From Hyphomicrobium sp. (lineage in GTDB: Bacteria; Pseudomonadota; Alphaproteobacteria; Rhizobiales; Hyphomicrobiaceae), in contig NZ_RXIZ01000015.1 of assembly GCF_003987855.1 (NCBI RefSeq), positions 563,795 through 613,332 of the forward strand: DNA of 49,538 nucleotides, written 5' to 3'. Below the pieces are notes generated by a model. That model worked only from the letters and a program-made list of their open reading frames with translations, searched no databases and was not told where the DNA came from. Shown one piece after another: positions 40,432-49,026 of the stretch. The translations under genes and the position numbers were made by a program. How positions within the stretch are numbered: position 1 is the stretch's first letter; each line of letters starts with the position of its first letter.

Positions 40432-40970
40432 TCGTCCGGATCCCCGACGGCAGTGCGAAGTTTCAAATAGGCCAAGCGAATCCGCGATTTGATCGTGCCT
40501 ACCGGAAGCTGCAACCGCTCGGCAATAGCTCGATGGGGCAGGCCCTCGATAAAGGACAGAACCACCACCTCGCGCTGCTCCTTTGGCAACCCATCTAGGG
40601 CTTGCTTTATTTTCTGGCGTTCCTGCTCGCTCGAGATTGCCTCATCAGCGGCGATCTCTGAGCTTGCCTGCTCCACGTAAGTATCGGGCAACTCGACCCA
40701 TGTCTTTTCCTTACGTAGCTGGTCGATCCTTAGATTACGTGCGATCGCAAAAATCCAGGTGGTGACCGAACCCTTGTCCAGGGAATATAGCGAGGCTTTC
40801 CGCCATACGTTCAGCATGGTTTCTTGGGCAAGCTCTTCCGCGGTTGCGGCGTCTGTGCCTTGCCGCATCATGAACGCTTTTACGATCGGACCAAATTTTT
40901 CGAAAAGCGCGCGATACGCTTGTGGATCATTATTGGCAGCGATCCGTTCCAGCTTCTCGCGATCTGACAT
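40428..40970 (-). CDS. rpoE: RpoE-like ECF sigma factor (singlet-oxygen type)
   Basis: This 180-residue sigma factor shows region 2 (DAATAEELAQETMLNVWRKASLY and GSVTTWIFAIARNLRIDQLRKEK) and region 4 (ALDGLPKEQREVVVLSFIEGLPHRAIAERLQLPVGTIKSRIRLA), which fits the ECF11-like group partnered with ChrR. It directs transcription of genes protecting from singlet oxygen and peroxide. The upstream region should carry its own autoregulated promoter (TGATC-type -35); I looked and could not find a convincing copy. The anti-sigma gene follows in an ATGA overlap. Confidence 0.93.
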   Translation of the reverse strand: MSDREKLERIAANNDPQAYRALFEKFGPIVKAFMMRQGTDAATAEELAQETMLNVWRKASLYSLDKGSVTTWIFAIARNLRIDQLRKEKTWVELPDTYVEQASSEIAADEAISSEQERQKIKQALDGLPKEQREVVVLSFIEGLPHRAIAERLQLPVGTIKSRIRLAYLKLRTAVGDPDE

Positions 40971-41340
40971 CGTCTTTCAAATCTTGGGCGGCACCCGAGG
41001 CGGGCTTTGCGCAGCACTTAACAGCTTTCTAGCGCCTTGTAATGTAAATCGCGCCGCCTCGGGCGACTAGAGGCAGGCACCAGACCTTGCGAAAGTGGAT
41101 AATCGATTAGCCGGCGCTCGCGCGCGATGGCTGACAAGTCGTGATCCGCCAATCACCTCCGCTCGTATTTGGGGTCACGCTGGCTCGAGAAATCGGGCAG
41201 GTGTGTCACTGTCAACTTGCGGGGCTTGTCTTGCCACGGTCCCGCATTTTTTCTCTCCTGCTTCCAAGGAAATGAAAGTCCCGCGTAGGTGATCCTGCAA
41301 GCTGGCCGCTCCGTATTGATGGGAAAAAACGGAGCAGAAG
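40971..41340. other. gap between rpoE and the second mini-protein
   Basis: No gene is supported; the ORF at 41095-41292 has an arginine/serine-rich shadow composition and no ribosome-binding site. It should hold the rpoE promoter on the left and the mini-protein promoter on the right, but I see no strong motif. Confidence 0.45.
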
Positions 41341-41541
41341 ATGTTCGCGATTTACTTGTCCGCCTGCCTTCTCCGCGATCCGAGCGTATGCCGGGAATTC
41401 AAGATCGACAGCGGGGACGATAGCAGCTCGATGGCATGCCTGATGCAAGCGCCTCTTCAGTTCGGCTTCTGGGCCAAGGAGCATCCGGGCTGGCAAATCG
41501 CCCGTTGGCGTTGCGGCGCGTCCAGCGAGAACAAGATTTGA
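41341..41541 (+). CDS. four-cysteine mini-protein, paralogue of 728-934
   Basis: This 66-residue protein aligns along its length with the product at 728-934. Cys9 lies in x-A-C-L, Cys17 in SVCREF, then MACLMQAP (central Cys-Met), and the tail KEHPGWQIARWRCG matches DHPNWVIQNWHCG. The ATG at 41341 follows GGAGCAGAAG. Function is unknown; conservation of all four cysteines in two distant loci supports a structural or metal role. It lies upstream of the Cys4 PAS-like gene in the same direction. Confidence 0.75.
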   Translation: MFAIYLSACLLRDPSVCREFKIDSGDDSSSMACLMQAPLQFGFWAKEHPGWQIARWRCGASSENKI

Positions 41542-41595
41542 GTTCTGCGACCACGTTGACGCAGATTGAGCTAAGAATATTGTAAAGGAACGCAC

Positions 41596-41623
41596 GAGGC
41601 GGAGCTGAGTTGAGCTCCGTCTC
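41596..41623 (+). terminator. hairpin between the mini-protein and the Cys4 gene
   Basis: GAGGCGGAGCT and AGCTCCGTCTC form an 11-bp stem (one G-T pair) around a 6-base loop, 55 bases after the mini-protein stop. There is no T-run, so it could be an attenuator or stability element instead of a terminator. Confidence 0.4.
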
Positions 41624-41657
41624 GCTCCGTTGATATCCAGAAAATGCAGATTGCGAC

Positions 41658-42209
41658 ATGCTGAAACAGGCCGAGGCTCCCGGCATCGCCTATCGATTAG
41701 ATTATGATAACAACATAGTCGGTGTCCATTTTCCCGGTTCGTATGGATGCGCAGAAGATCTCGAAGCTAGGCGCGCCGTTGGTACGAATCTTCTGTGGCA
41801 CGTTAGCGGCCTCGCGACAGCGACCTATGTGAAGTCCATGTTGGACGGCGCTCGACGAGGAAAGCGAATTAAATTGCCATACCGTTGCGACGCGCCTGGC
41901 CGGCGTCGTCGCTGGGTCATGGAAGCAAGCTTGATTTCCGGCGACGGCTTGCTGCTGACGCATAGTCTAATAGAGGACAGAGCGCTCACATCCCGACTGC
42001 AATTCAGAGCCGCTGATAGCTTCGTGCAGGCGATCCCCCGATGCAGCATCTGCAATCAGGTATTCTGGGGAGCGGGCTGGGAAGACCTAGATGAAAATGA
42101 AGAAAGCCATGTCAAAGGCGTGGTGAAAGATGGCGGCATATTGGACGTAGTCTATGAGATTTGCCCTAGCTGCCGCACGCTCTCCCAGATCGATTGGATG
42201 GTCAGTTAG
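41658..42209 (+). CDS. PAS-like protein with a Cys4 zinc-type cluster
   Basis: This 183-residue protein starts AYRLDYDNNIVGVHFPGSYGCAEDLEARRAVGTNLLWHV (first part), a PAS-like layout with the R-x-x-V-G-x-x-L-W-x-H pattern. KLPYRCDAPGRRRRWVMEASL follows in the middle. The C-terminal part has CSIC (129-132) and CPSC (169-172), two C-x2-C pairs about 37 residues apart, a likely zinc ribbon or metal/redox site. No catalytic domain is attached. It lies next to the HD-GYP/kinase group, convergent with it, suggesting a sensory adaptor. I do not recognise a named family; homologues I recall are hypothetical proteins of Hyphomicrobiales. Confidence 0.7.
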   Translation: MLKQAEAPGIAYRLDYDNNIVGVHFPGSYGCAEDLEARRAVGTNLLWHVSGLATATYVKSMLDGARRGKRIKLPYRCDAPGRRRRWVMEASLISGDGLLLTHSLIEDRALTSRLQFRAADSFVQAIPRCSICNQVFWGAGWEDLDENEESHVKGVVKDGGILDVVYEICPSCRTLSQIDWMVS

Positions 42210-42220
42210 ATCGTTCTCTT

Positions 42221-43303
42221 TCAATTCGTCGCCTGCTGAAGAGAATTTAGTTCGTCGCCGGCGGGCGTATCCCCATCCGTATTGTTGGCCAAGAAGACCC
42301 CAACGATAACATCCCAGTTCTGCAGAAAAGCGTCGACGCACGCCGGATCGAACTGCGAACCGCTGCCCGCGATAATCGCGTCCCGCGCTTCTTCCAAGGA
42401 CCATGCGCGCTTGTAGGGCCTCTTCGATGTGAGCGCATCGAAGACGTCGGCGACCGCAACGATCCGCGCAGTGAGCGGAATGTCTTCTCCCTTAAGCTTG
42501 CGCGGATAACCGGTGCCGTCCCATCGCTCGTGATGAGCAGCGGCTATCTCACTTGCCATCTCGATGAGCCCGCAAGTGCTTCCCGAGAGGATGGCTTCTC
42601 CGATGAGGGTGTGTTTCTCGATCTCTATCCGCTCCTCAGGATCAAGCGGTCCTGGCTTTAGCAGTACCAGATCGCTGATGCCGATCTTCCCCACATCGTG
42701 CAAAGGTGCTGCGCGATAAATTAAATCGCAAAGAGCATTGTCGAGATTGAGCCCATGCGCGACGACCGATGAATAAAGGGCCATCCGCAGGATATGCGAG
42801 CCCGTATCGCCGTCGCGATACTCCGCAGCGCGAGCCAGCCGAAGGATGATTTCTGCTTCACGATCGCTGATGACGCGTGTGGCCTTTTCGATCTCGTCAG
42901 CCAGCCAACTCGCCTTGTCGGAAATTTTCTTCTGAGCTTCTCGCAATTTCAAAAGGTTCTTTAGGCGCGCCTTGACTTCTATTGGATCGATGGGGCGACG
43001 TAAGAAGTCGGTCGAGCCCGCTTCTAGCGCTCTGTGTCTGACCACCGATTCCTCATTCGCCGTGATCATGACGATGGGAATATCTCGACCCCATGCCTCC
43101 ATTCTGAGGGCTGCTGTGAGTTCGATGCCGTTCATGCCCGGCATCATGTAATCGACGATCGCGAGATCGGGTTGGATGTTCCCGCCCTCGACGAGCGCCT
43201 TGACCGGATCGTTGAATGAAAACGGTTCCGCACCGGCGACCCGCACAAGCGCGTTCATCATGGCGACGTTGGTGGAGCTGTCGTCCACGATCAGAACCTT
43301 CAT
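42221..43303 (-). CDS. RpfG-type response regulator, HD-GYP c-di-GMP phosphodiesterase
   Basis: This 360-residue protein joins a receiver domain (VLIVDDSSTNVAMMNAL; phospho-Asp in LAIVDYMMPGMNG; Lys in FLRRPIDP replaced by Arg-Arg) to an HD-GYP domain. The HD-GYP domain has HILRMALYSS, HDVGKIGI, HTLIGEAIL, HHERWDGTGYP and DVFDALTSKRPYK, so the c-di-GMP hydrolase motifs are intact. The start at 43303 is preferred because GAAGGACCGGTC precedes it and the receiver begins at once; an ORF to 43450 would overlap the kinase gene by 32 bases. In the receiver the usual K-P switch pair reads R-R-P. It is last in the run chemoreceptor-CheW-kinase-HD-GYP and the natural output for the kinase. Confidence 0.93.
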   Translation of the reverse strand: MKVLIVDDSSTNVAMMNALVRVAGAEPFSFNDPVKALVEGGNIQPDLAIVDYMMPGMNGIELTAALRMEAWGRDIPIVMITANEESVVRHRALEAGSTDFLRRPIDPIEVKARLKNLLKLREAQKKISDKASWLADEIEKATRVISDREAEIILRLARAAEYRDGDTGSHILRMALYSSVVAHGLNLDNALCDLIYRAAPLHDVGKIGISDLVLLKPGPLDPEERIEIEKHTLIGEAILSGSTCGLIEMASEIAAAHHERWDGTGYPRKLKGEDIPLTARIVAVADVFDALTSKRPYKRAWSLEEARDAIIAGSGSQFDPACVDAFLQNWDVIVGVFLANNTDGDTPAGDELNSLQQATN

Positions 43304-43418
43304 GACCGGTCCTTCGGCTGCCGCCGTCGTCGGCGCTCGTCTTTTGGTTTGAGGGGGCAAATCGGTATTCAAAGGCTTATCCGTTTCTTTTTGATTTGCG
43401 TCACGCTGCGCTGTCAAC

Positions 43419-46286
43419 TTAGGCGGCTTTCTCTCTGGCGACGCCATCAAGATAATCGGCGAAAGCCTTTTCCGTCCGGAGCAGCATGTCTTCGAATGCC
43501 AAGCTGCCGCTTAAAGCATCCGACATGTTTTCCTCGGCGCACAGGCGCTCGATACTTCTCGCCAGTTCCCGCAGTTGACGCGCGCCGGCGCTGGCACTCG
43601 CGCCAGCGATCGCATGACTAAGGCGCGATAGCTCCCGCGCATCGGCATTTGCGCGCGCAACCGTCAATTCGGCGAGCCGATCATGCATTTCCTCGACGAA
43701 TTCGCATACGATCATCCGGACTGTGTCTGGCGTGGTCGCGAGCAAAAGATCGGAAAGCGATGCGAGATCGAGCAAGTCGCCTTGGTCGTCGCGGGGCTCG
43801 CTCTTGGCTGTGAGTCCCTCAGCCTGCGCCTTGGCCGGCAGTGACTTGAGCACATCCTCTATGCCGCCGACGCGCAATGGCTTCGTCAGGTAATCGTTCA
43901 TGCCCGCAGCCAAGAATTTTTCGCGATCGCCAGCGATTGCGTTGGCGGTCAGCGCCACGATAGGGACGTCGCTGTAGGGAGGAGCCAACGTCCGTATCTG
44001 ACGCGTAGCTTCCAGGCCGTCGAGCTCCGGCATCGATATGTCCATGAAGATGATGTCGTATAAGGTTGCGCTGGCAGCTTCGACAGCTTCGCGCCCATTG
44101 TTCGCCGTATGGACGCGATGACCCGCAGCTTCCAAGAGCCGCTTGCCGACGATGCGATTGGTCACGTTGTCATCGACGAGCAGGATGAGCCGCTTTTCCA
44201 CGGGACCCGACATGCGCCGCCCCGTGGATGTTTTCTTGACCTCGCCTTCGTTCGCGCGAGGCAAAGTCAGCTTGAACCAGAATGTGCTGCCTTCGCCTTC
44301 CTTGCTGAATACGCCGATCGTGCCACCCATAGCCTCTATGAGCCGCTTGGAGATCGCGAGCCCGAGCCCTGTCCCTCCGCTGTTGCGCGTGTAGGTGGAG
44401 TCAAGCATCGAGAATTCTTGGAACAGGTCTTTCAACCGTTCTTCCGAAATGCCGATGCCGCTGTCGACGACCTGAACTTCCATGGTGGGCGACTCTTCGC
44501 TTCCACCTGCTCGTAGCACCCGGATCTTGACCGAGCCCTGGCGTGTGAACTTGTTGGCGTTCGAAACGAGATTGAGAAGGACCTGGCGGACGCGCACCGC
44601 GTCTCCGCGAACGAACTTTGGAAGTTCGCCGACCATCTCTGATCCGAGATGGTTATCTCGCGCCTCCGCTTGAGGGGTGACGATATCCAAGACGCTGCCG
44701 ACGAGCTTACCGAGATCGAAAGCCTCAGAAGACAGCCTCAGCCGGCCAGCCTCCATCTTGGAGAAGTCGAGAACGTCGTTGATGTGGACGAGCAATGCTT
44801 CGCTCGATTCCGTGGCGATCTCGACCGCTTCCGCTTGTTCCAGGCTAAGGCTCGTTCTGCGGAGGATTTCGAGAGCCCCGATGACCCCGTTCAAGGGCGT
44901 CCGCATCTCGTGGCTCATTGTCGAAAGAAAGCGCGACTTCGTGGTGATTGCCACGTTCGCGGCGTTAATGGCTTCCTCGAGCTGCGTCTGACGGCCCACT
45001 TGGGTCGTGATGTCGCCGAGCGTGATGACGCTGCCCCCGCTGGCGAGCTTATGACAGCGCCATTCGACAATCCGTCCGCTCGGTCGCCGCAACTGGCAAT
45101 TTTCAGGGAAGCTTTTCTGAGCGTCATCGCTGGTATCTAATGATTCCGGCAGCTCAGCGCCGGTCCGAAGGTTTTTCAGGAAGATGGCAACTTCTCGCTT
45201 GGAGGCAACCTCCAGGATTTCTTCGGCCCGCGCGTTGACCACCGCTAACTCGTTGTTGGCTTGCACCATGATGACGCCCTGATCGATATTGGCGAGTGTC
45301 ACCTCGAGTTCCTTCGTGCGCTCTGCGACCCTGCGTTCCAGCGTCTCGTTGAGCGACGACAACGCGTTGAGGCTGCGTTTCAGAATTGCCGCGCCTTGTC
45401 GTCCTCGGCGGACAGCAAGGAATGCGATGCCGGCGAATAGAGCCAGAGCCACCGCAACGGCAATCGAAACCTGCGCGGCGAATTTGCCGCTGGCATCCGC
45501 TTTTGACCAAACCAGCGTGCCGACCGGCGTGCCATTGGCGGCGCGAACAACGAGTTCGTCACGGCCGGATTTATTGACCTCGGTCCAGTGAAGATCTTGG
45601 AATCCGAAGCGACGGCCGAGTTCGCTCACCTCATCGGACAGGAGGTAGTCCACGGCAACGAGAAGGAACGGCCGAGCTGCAATCTGGCCTGGCTGGGCTG
45701 CGTCGGGCACGATTGTTTCCACGATCACAAGTGCCGGCCGATTTCCTATTCGCCTCACGTCTGAGACGATGCGGTGCTCTGCGATCTGGCCTTTGCCCAG
45801 GTCGAATGCCGTGGTCGCTGGGTGGCTGTCGTGAGCAACGCGACTGTTCCGGGACCTGAGAGTTGCGACCAAATCGTCTATCGGGCGCCACTTCGCGTCG
45901 AACGAGCTAGGCTCCGAACGTTGACCATCTTGAAACGCAAAGACCGGCTTGTTGCCATCGTCCAGAACGTAGATTTCGTCATAGTCCAACAGATTGCTGA
46001 GGTAGGCACCGTAAAAGGAATTCATCCAATCGAGGTTCAGAGAACGGGAGTTGACATATGCGTCGCTCCACACCGTTTCCATCTTGAGCTCTCGGGCTCG
46101 TGAATCACCCAACAGTCGAAATACGCCGGAAATTGCTTCCGCATCTTCCGTCCGGGAATGCTGGCGCGAGTAGGACAAGCCAGCAAAAAAGGTCCCCACC
46201 ACGACGATAACCGCCGCGGCAAGACTTACGAATATTGGAATTTCGACAGAGTTCTGAAGGAACTTCTGCGCCTGACGGTGCGGCAT
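43419..46286 (-). CDS. CHASE4-domain hybrid histidine kinase with receiver and HPt domains
   Basis: This 955-residue inner-membrane kinase starts with a helix (IPIFVSLAAAVIVVVGTFFAGL). A periplasmic CHASE4 domain (about 40-260, with ELKMETVWSDAYVNSRSLNLDWMNSFYG, first part) precedes the second helix (QVSIAVAVALALFAGIAFLAV). A PAS domain is followed by HisKA (FLSTMSHEMRTPLNGVIGALEIL, His about 459), the ATPase (NLVSNANKF, DSGIGI, GGTGLGLAIS), a receiver (FMDISMPELDG, Asp about 749) and a C-terminal HPt (RLSHAIAGASASAGARQLRELA, His about 891). The ATG at 46286 is chosen over an in-frame GTG at 46313. It can therefore run a full His-Asp-His relay, ending on the HD-GYP receiver downstream. The signal sensed by CHASE4 is unknown. 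Confidence 0.94.
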   Translation of the reverse strand: MPHRQAQKFLQNSVEIPIFVSLAAAVIVVVGTFFAGLSYSRQHSRTEDAEAISGVFRLLGDSRARELKMETVWSDAYVNSRSLNLDWMNSFYGAYLSNLLDYDEIYVLDDGNKPVFAFQDGQRSEPSSFDAKWRPIDDLVATLRSRNSRVAHDSHPATTAFDLGKGQIAEHRIVSDVRRIGNRPALVIVETIVPDAAQPGQIAARPFLLVAVDYLLSDEVSELGRRFGFQDLHWTEVNKSGRDELVVRAANGTPVGTLVWSKADASGKFAAQVSIAVAVALALFAGIAFLAVRRGRQGAAILKRSLNALSSLNETLERRVAERTKELEVTLANIDQGVIMVQANNELAVVNARAEEILEVASKREVAIFLKNLRTGAELPESLDTSDDAQKSFPENCQLRRPSGRIVEWRCHKLASGGSVITLGDITTQVGRQTQLEEAINAANVAITTKSRFLSTMSHEMRTPLNGVIGALEILRRTSLSLEQAEAVEIATESSEALLVHINDVLDFSKMEAGRLRLSSEAFDLGKLVGSVLDIVTPQAEARDNHLGSEMVGELPKFVRGDAVRVRQVLLNLVSNANKFTRQGSVKIRVLRAGGSEESPTMEVQVVDSGIGISEERLKDLFQEFSMLDSTYTRNSGGTGLGLAISKRLIEAMGGTIGVFSKEGEGSTFWFKLTLPRANEGEVKKTSTGRRMSGPVEKRLILLVDDNVTNRIVGKRLLEAAGHRVHTANNGREAVEAASATLYDIIFMDISMPELDGLEATRQIRTLAPPYSDVPIVALTANAIAGDREKFLAAGMNDYLTKPLRVGGIEDVLKSLPAKAQAEGLTAKSEPRDDQGDLLDLASLSDLLLATTPDTVRMIVCEFVEEMHDRLAELTVARANADARELSRLSHAIAGASASAGARQLRELARSIERLCAEENMSDALSGSLAFEDMLLRTEKAFADYLDGVAREKAA

Positions 46287-46419
46287 AGCGAGTATTAACC
46301 TCCCGCTATGCACCGTAGTTGAATTCGATTAAGCACCGGATAATTCGGTATACTGAACGTCGCTACAAAGCTTAATCGGACCTTGTACTTCTGGCGTAAA
46401 TCAGAATGGCTCTCGTACT

Positions 46420-46875
46420 TTATGACGAGTGGGCCGGCACGACGGCATCCAGGGCCAACAGCTCAATCATCGAGCTGTCGCTTGGTACGACAGCGCGAAT
46501 GAAGGCTTTTGAACTCGCGGATGCCACTTCCGGAGTCGCTTGCGTGTCGGAAGGAGATATCGAAAGGATATCGGAAACACCGTCCACCAAAATGCCGACC
46601 ACCTGATCGAGCACCTCAACGACCACGATGGCATGTCGCAAAGTTGGTTCGGTTGACGGAAATCCGAGGCGCGCTGCCAGATCGATGATCGGCAGGACCA
46701 CACCTCTAAGGTTTATAATTCCTGAAACGAAGTTCGGCGCGTGGGGAAGGGGGGTGGGACTGGTCCACCCCCGGATTTCCCGAACCGACATGACGTCGAT
46801 ACCAAACGTTTGATCGCGCAGCTTGATGGCTAAGACTTCAGCGGAACTTCCGTTCGCTCTTTCGGCGAGTTGCAT
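46420..46875 (-). CDS. cheW: CheW chemotaxis coupling protein
   Basis: This 151-residue adaptor has the CheW fold: VLAIKLRDQTFGIDVMSVREI, PHAPNFVSGIINLRGVVLPIIDLAARLG (first part) and VVVEVLDQVVGILVDGVSDIL. It links chemoreceptors to the kinase CheA. The ATG at 46875 follows AAGGATAAATGAC. It sits 36 bases after the globin-coupled receptor gene, so the two are probably co-expressed. No cheA, cheY, cheR or cheB is in the window, so it must plug into a chemotaxis system elsewhere. Confidence 0.94.
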   Translation of the reverse strand: MQLAERANGSSAEVLAIKLRDQTFGIDVMSVREIRGWTSPTPLPHAPNFVSGIINLRGVVLPIIDLAARLGFPSTEPTLRHAIVVVEVLDQVVGILVDGVSDILSISPSDTQATPEVASASSKAFIRAVVPSDSSMIELLALDAVVPAHSS

Positions 46876-46911
46876 GTCATTTATCCTTGTTTGTTGTTCG
46901 GAAGGCGCGTC

Positions 46912-48597
46912 TTAAAACTCTTCCCAATCCGCCTTTTCGCCGCCCGATGCAGCTTTCAACTTTGGTTGCGCTGGCTTGCTCGCCCGCAGGGGCTTTGGCG
47001 CGATCTTTCGGCTCATGTGATCAGCGGTATGTCGCAGCGCCGAAGTGCCGTGCTGCGTCAGGGCGAAGCTATTCACAATCCTCTGCAACTCGTCAGTTTG
47101 TTGACCAAGCGTATGGCAGGCCGCAGTCGTCTCTTCGACCATCGCGGCGTTCTGCTGTGTCGTCTGGTCAAGCTCCGCGATGGCGACATTGACTTGAGCC
47201 AGGCCCGTGGCCTGCTCCTCGGCGGCGTGGGCAATCGACAGGATCATTTCGTTGATGCTCATCACATGTGAAATGATCTGCTCCAATGTCCGACCGCTAT
47301 CGGATACGAAGTGAACGCCATGCTCGACCTGCTCGCTCGAACGGGAAATGAGCGTCTTGATTTGCTTAGCGGCCTCAGCGGATCGTTGCGCGAGGGCGCG
47401 AACCTCAGAGGCGACAACCGCAAATCCTCGTCCCGCATCTCCTGCGCGCGCGGCTTCGACACCCGCATTGAGCGCCAAAAGGTTGGTCTGGAATGCGATT
47501 TCGTCGATAACGCCGATGATTTTCGCGATTTCCTTGGACGAGTTCTCGATCTCGGCCATCGCATCGACAGCCTGGCGTACGACGTCGCGACTTGTTTCGG
47601 CTGCGCTCTTGGCGCTGCTAACCGTATCGCGAGCATGTGCCGACTCTTGCGCGGTCTTTTTTACCGTCGTTGTGATCTCCTCGAGGGAGGCCGCGGTTTC
47701 TTCAAGACTTGCAGCCTGCTGCTCCGTCCGTCTCGACAGATCGTCAGCCGCGGAGGAGATTTCCTGCGTGCCAGACACCATTCCTCCAGTGCCGGCGACC
47801 ACTTGCTGCATGGCTGTCTCGACTTGCTCTATCGCGGCGTTGAATTCCGTCTGTAGCTCGCGATAAGCCGGCGGCAAATCCTCGTTTATTCTCGAGGTTA
47901 AATCTTTGTTGGCGACCCTGGCGATAGCCGCGCCCATTGCGGTCAGAACGGCTGTGCGTTCACGGTTGGCCGCCTCTTCTTCGCTTTGGCGCAAGGCTTC
48001 GCGCTTCGCTTCTTCCGCCCGGACGCGCTCCGCTTCTTGTGCCGCTTCACGCTCCAGCTTTCGGCGCGCCTCTTCAGCAGCTTCGACATACATCGAAATG
48101 GAAAGATCCATGTCGAGCATCATCGCTTTGATGAGTGCACTTAGGCTCGCTGAGACCTGCCCGGGCCCGATTTTCGGGCGCCCCAACATCGAGTTCTTCG
48201 GCCACATCTCGGTAACGATACTATTGATCAGATGCTCGACGACGATCGCGTAACCGCCGATGTACCACCGAGGCTCAAGCCCTATGCGCGCATGCGTTTG
48301 CCCCACCTTGCGGACGTTGGCGACGTAACGCTGGTCGAAGTTTCCGGCGCTGATCGATTTCCAATGATCGACCTGGGAGCCTTTCGCAGAATCCATGTGC
48401 TTCTGGGAATTGAAGAACTTCCGCGTCTCGGGGGTCTTCTGGATCGTTTTGTAAAACAGATCGAGCGCGACCGGAAGTTCACGGTCCAAAATGGCCTTGA
48501 TGCTTCGAATGCTTGCGCACGCGTCATCGTCGAGTTCAATGAATGCAAGCCGGTCTTGAATATTCTGTTGTTGTTGGGCGTCGTTCTTCATCTTCAA
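46912..48597 (-). CDS. globin-coupled methyl-accepting chemotaxis protein (protoglobin sensor)
   Basis: This 561-residue soluble receptor has an N-terminal globin-coupled sensor (residues about 10-180). The pattern F-x-x-x-x-H with [27 protein letters not shown] (first part) supplies proximal His102 for haem. A long charged coiled coil ([27 protein letters not shown], first part) leads to the methyl-accepting domain, whose tip is [48 protein letters not shown] (central part). There are no membrane helices. The last five residues, DWEEF, resemble the CheR/CheB-binding pentapeptide (NWETF type). It is likely an oxygen sensor for aerotaxis. The CheW gene follows immediately. Confidence 0.95.
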   Translation of the reverse strand: MKMKNDAQQQQNIQDRLAFIELDDDACASIRSIKAILDRELPVALDLFYKTIQKTPETRKFFNSQKHMDSAKGSQVDHWKSISAGNFDQRYVANVRKVGQTHARIGLEPRWYIGGYAIVVEHLINSIVTEMWPKNSMLGRPKIGPGQVSASLSALIKAMMLDMDLSISMYVEAAEEARRKLEREAAQEAERVRAEEAKREALRQSEEEAANRERTAVLTAMGAAIARVANKDLTSRINEDLPPAYRELQTEFNAAIEQVETAMQQVVAGTGGMVSGTQEISSAADDLSRRTEQQAASLEETAASLEEITTTVKKTAQESAHARDTVSSAKSAAETSRDVVRQAVDAMAEIENSSKEIAKIIGVIDEIAFQTNLLALNAGVEAARAGDAGRGFAVVASEVRALAQRSAEAAKQIKTLISRSSEQVEHGVHFVSDSGRTLEQIISHVMSINEMILSIAHAAEEQATGLAQVNVAIAELDQTTQQNAAMVEETTAACHTLGQQTDELQRIVNSFALTQHGTSALRHTADHMSRKIAPKPLRASKPAQPKLKAASGGEKADWEEF

Positions 48598-48787
48598 TCC
48601 TTGTGGCGCTCAGTGAGCAACGTCGCGAACTGAAGACTAATCGCGCAGCGAATCCTCCGAATTCCAAAGTCACGTCAAGATTTCTCTATGTCGCGTCGCG
48701 CGTGGCGGGCAATATGTGAACCTGATCCAGATACATTCCACATGTAATATTTCCCGGACGTTGCAAAAAGGAATCGGACTAGCGGCC

Positions 48788-48793
48788 ATTATA
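48788..48793 (-). promoter_or_regulatory. -10 element for the globin chemoreceptor
   Basis: On the minus strand the hexamer reads TATAAT. A -35 hexamer at the proper distance is weak (ACAAAT), as expected for an activator-dependent promoter. The start would lie near 48782, giving an untranslated leader of about 185 bases. Confidence 0.5.
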
Positions 48794-48847
48794 GATCCGC
48801 ATCGTCACTGATTTGTATGGTTTGATTTGCAGATCGCCGCGGTCAAA

Positions 48848-48861
48848 TTGATTGCAATCAA
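48848..48861. promoter_or_regulatory. perfect FNR/FixK box
   Basis: TTGAT-TGCA-ATCAA matches the consensus TTGAT-N4-ATCAA exactly. Its centre (48854.5) is about 72 bases upstream of the start predicted from the TATAAT at 48788-48793, close to the -71.5 class I position used by CRP/FNR proteins. Confidence 0.7.
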
Positions 48862-48995
48862 TGCTTCACATCCTATTGCGATGAGGTTGCGAGTCGGCCT
48901 CCGGTTTCCCTCGCCGGAGGATCTCTGGGTAAGCTCGCGCCACCCCCGTCGCGAGCACACGCCTTGGAGCGACCGAGGCAAACACCCAGAGAAAA

Positions 48996-49026
48996 GCGGC
49001 ATCAGGTCATCTCGGCCTGGTGCCGC
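48996..49026 (-). terminator. rho-independent terminator of the outer-membrane gene
   Basis: GCGGCATCAGG and CCTGGTGCCGC pair over 11 bp (one T-G) around a 9-base loop; on the minus strand the stem is followed by TTTTC. It lies 32 bases beyond the stop of the outer-membrane protein gene. Confidence 0.75.
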
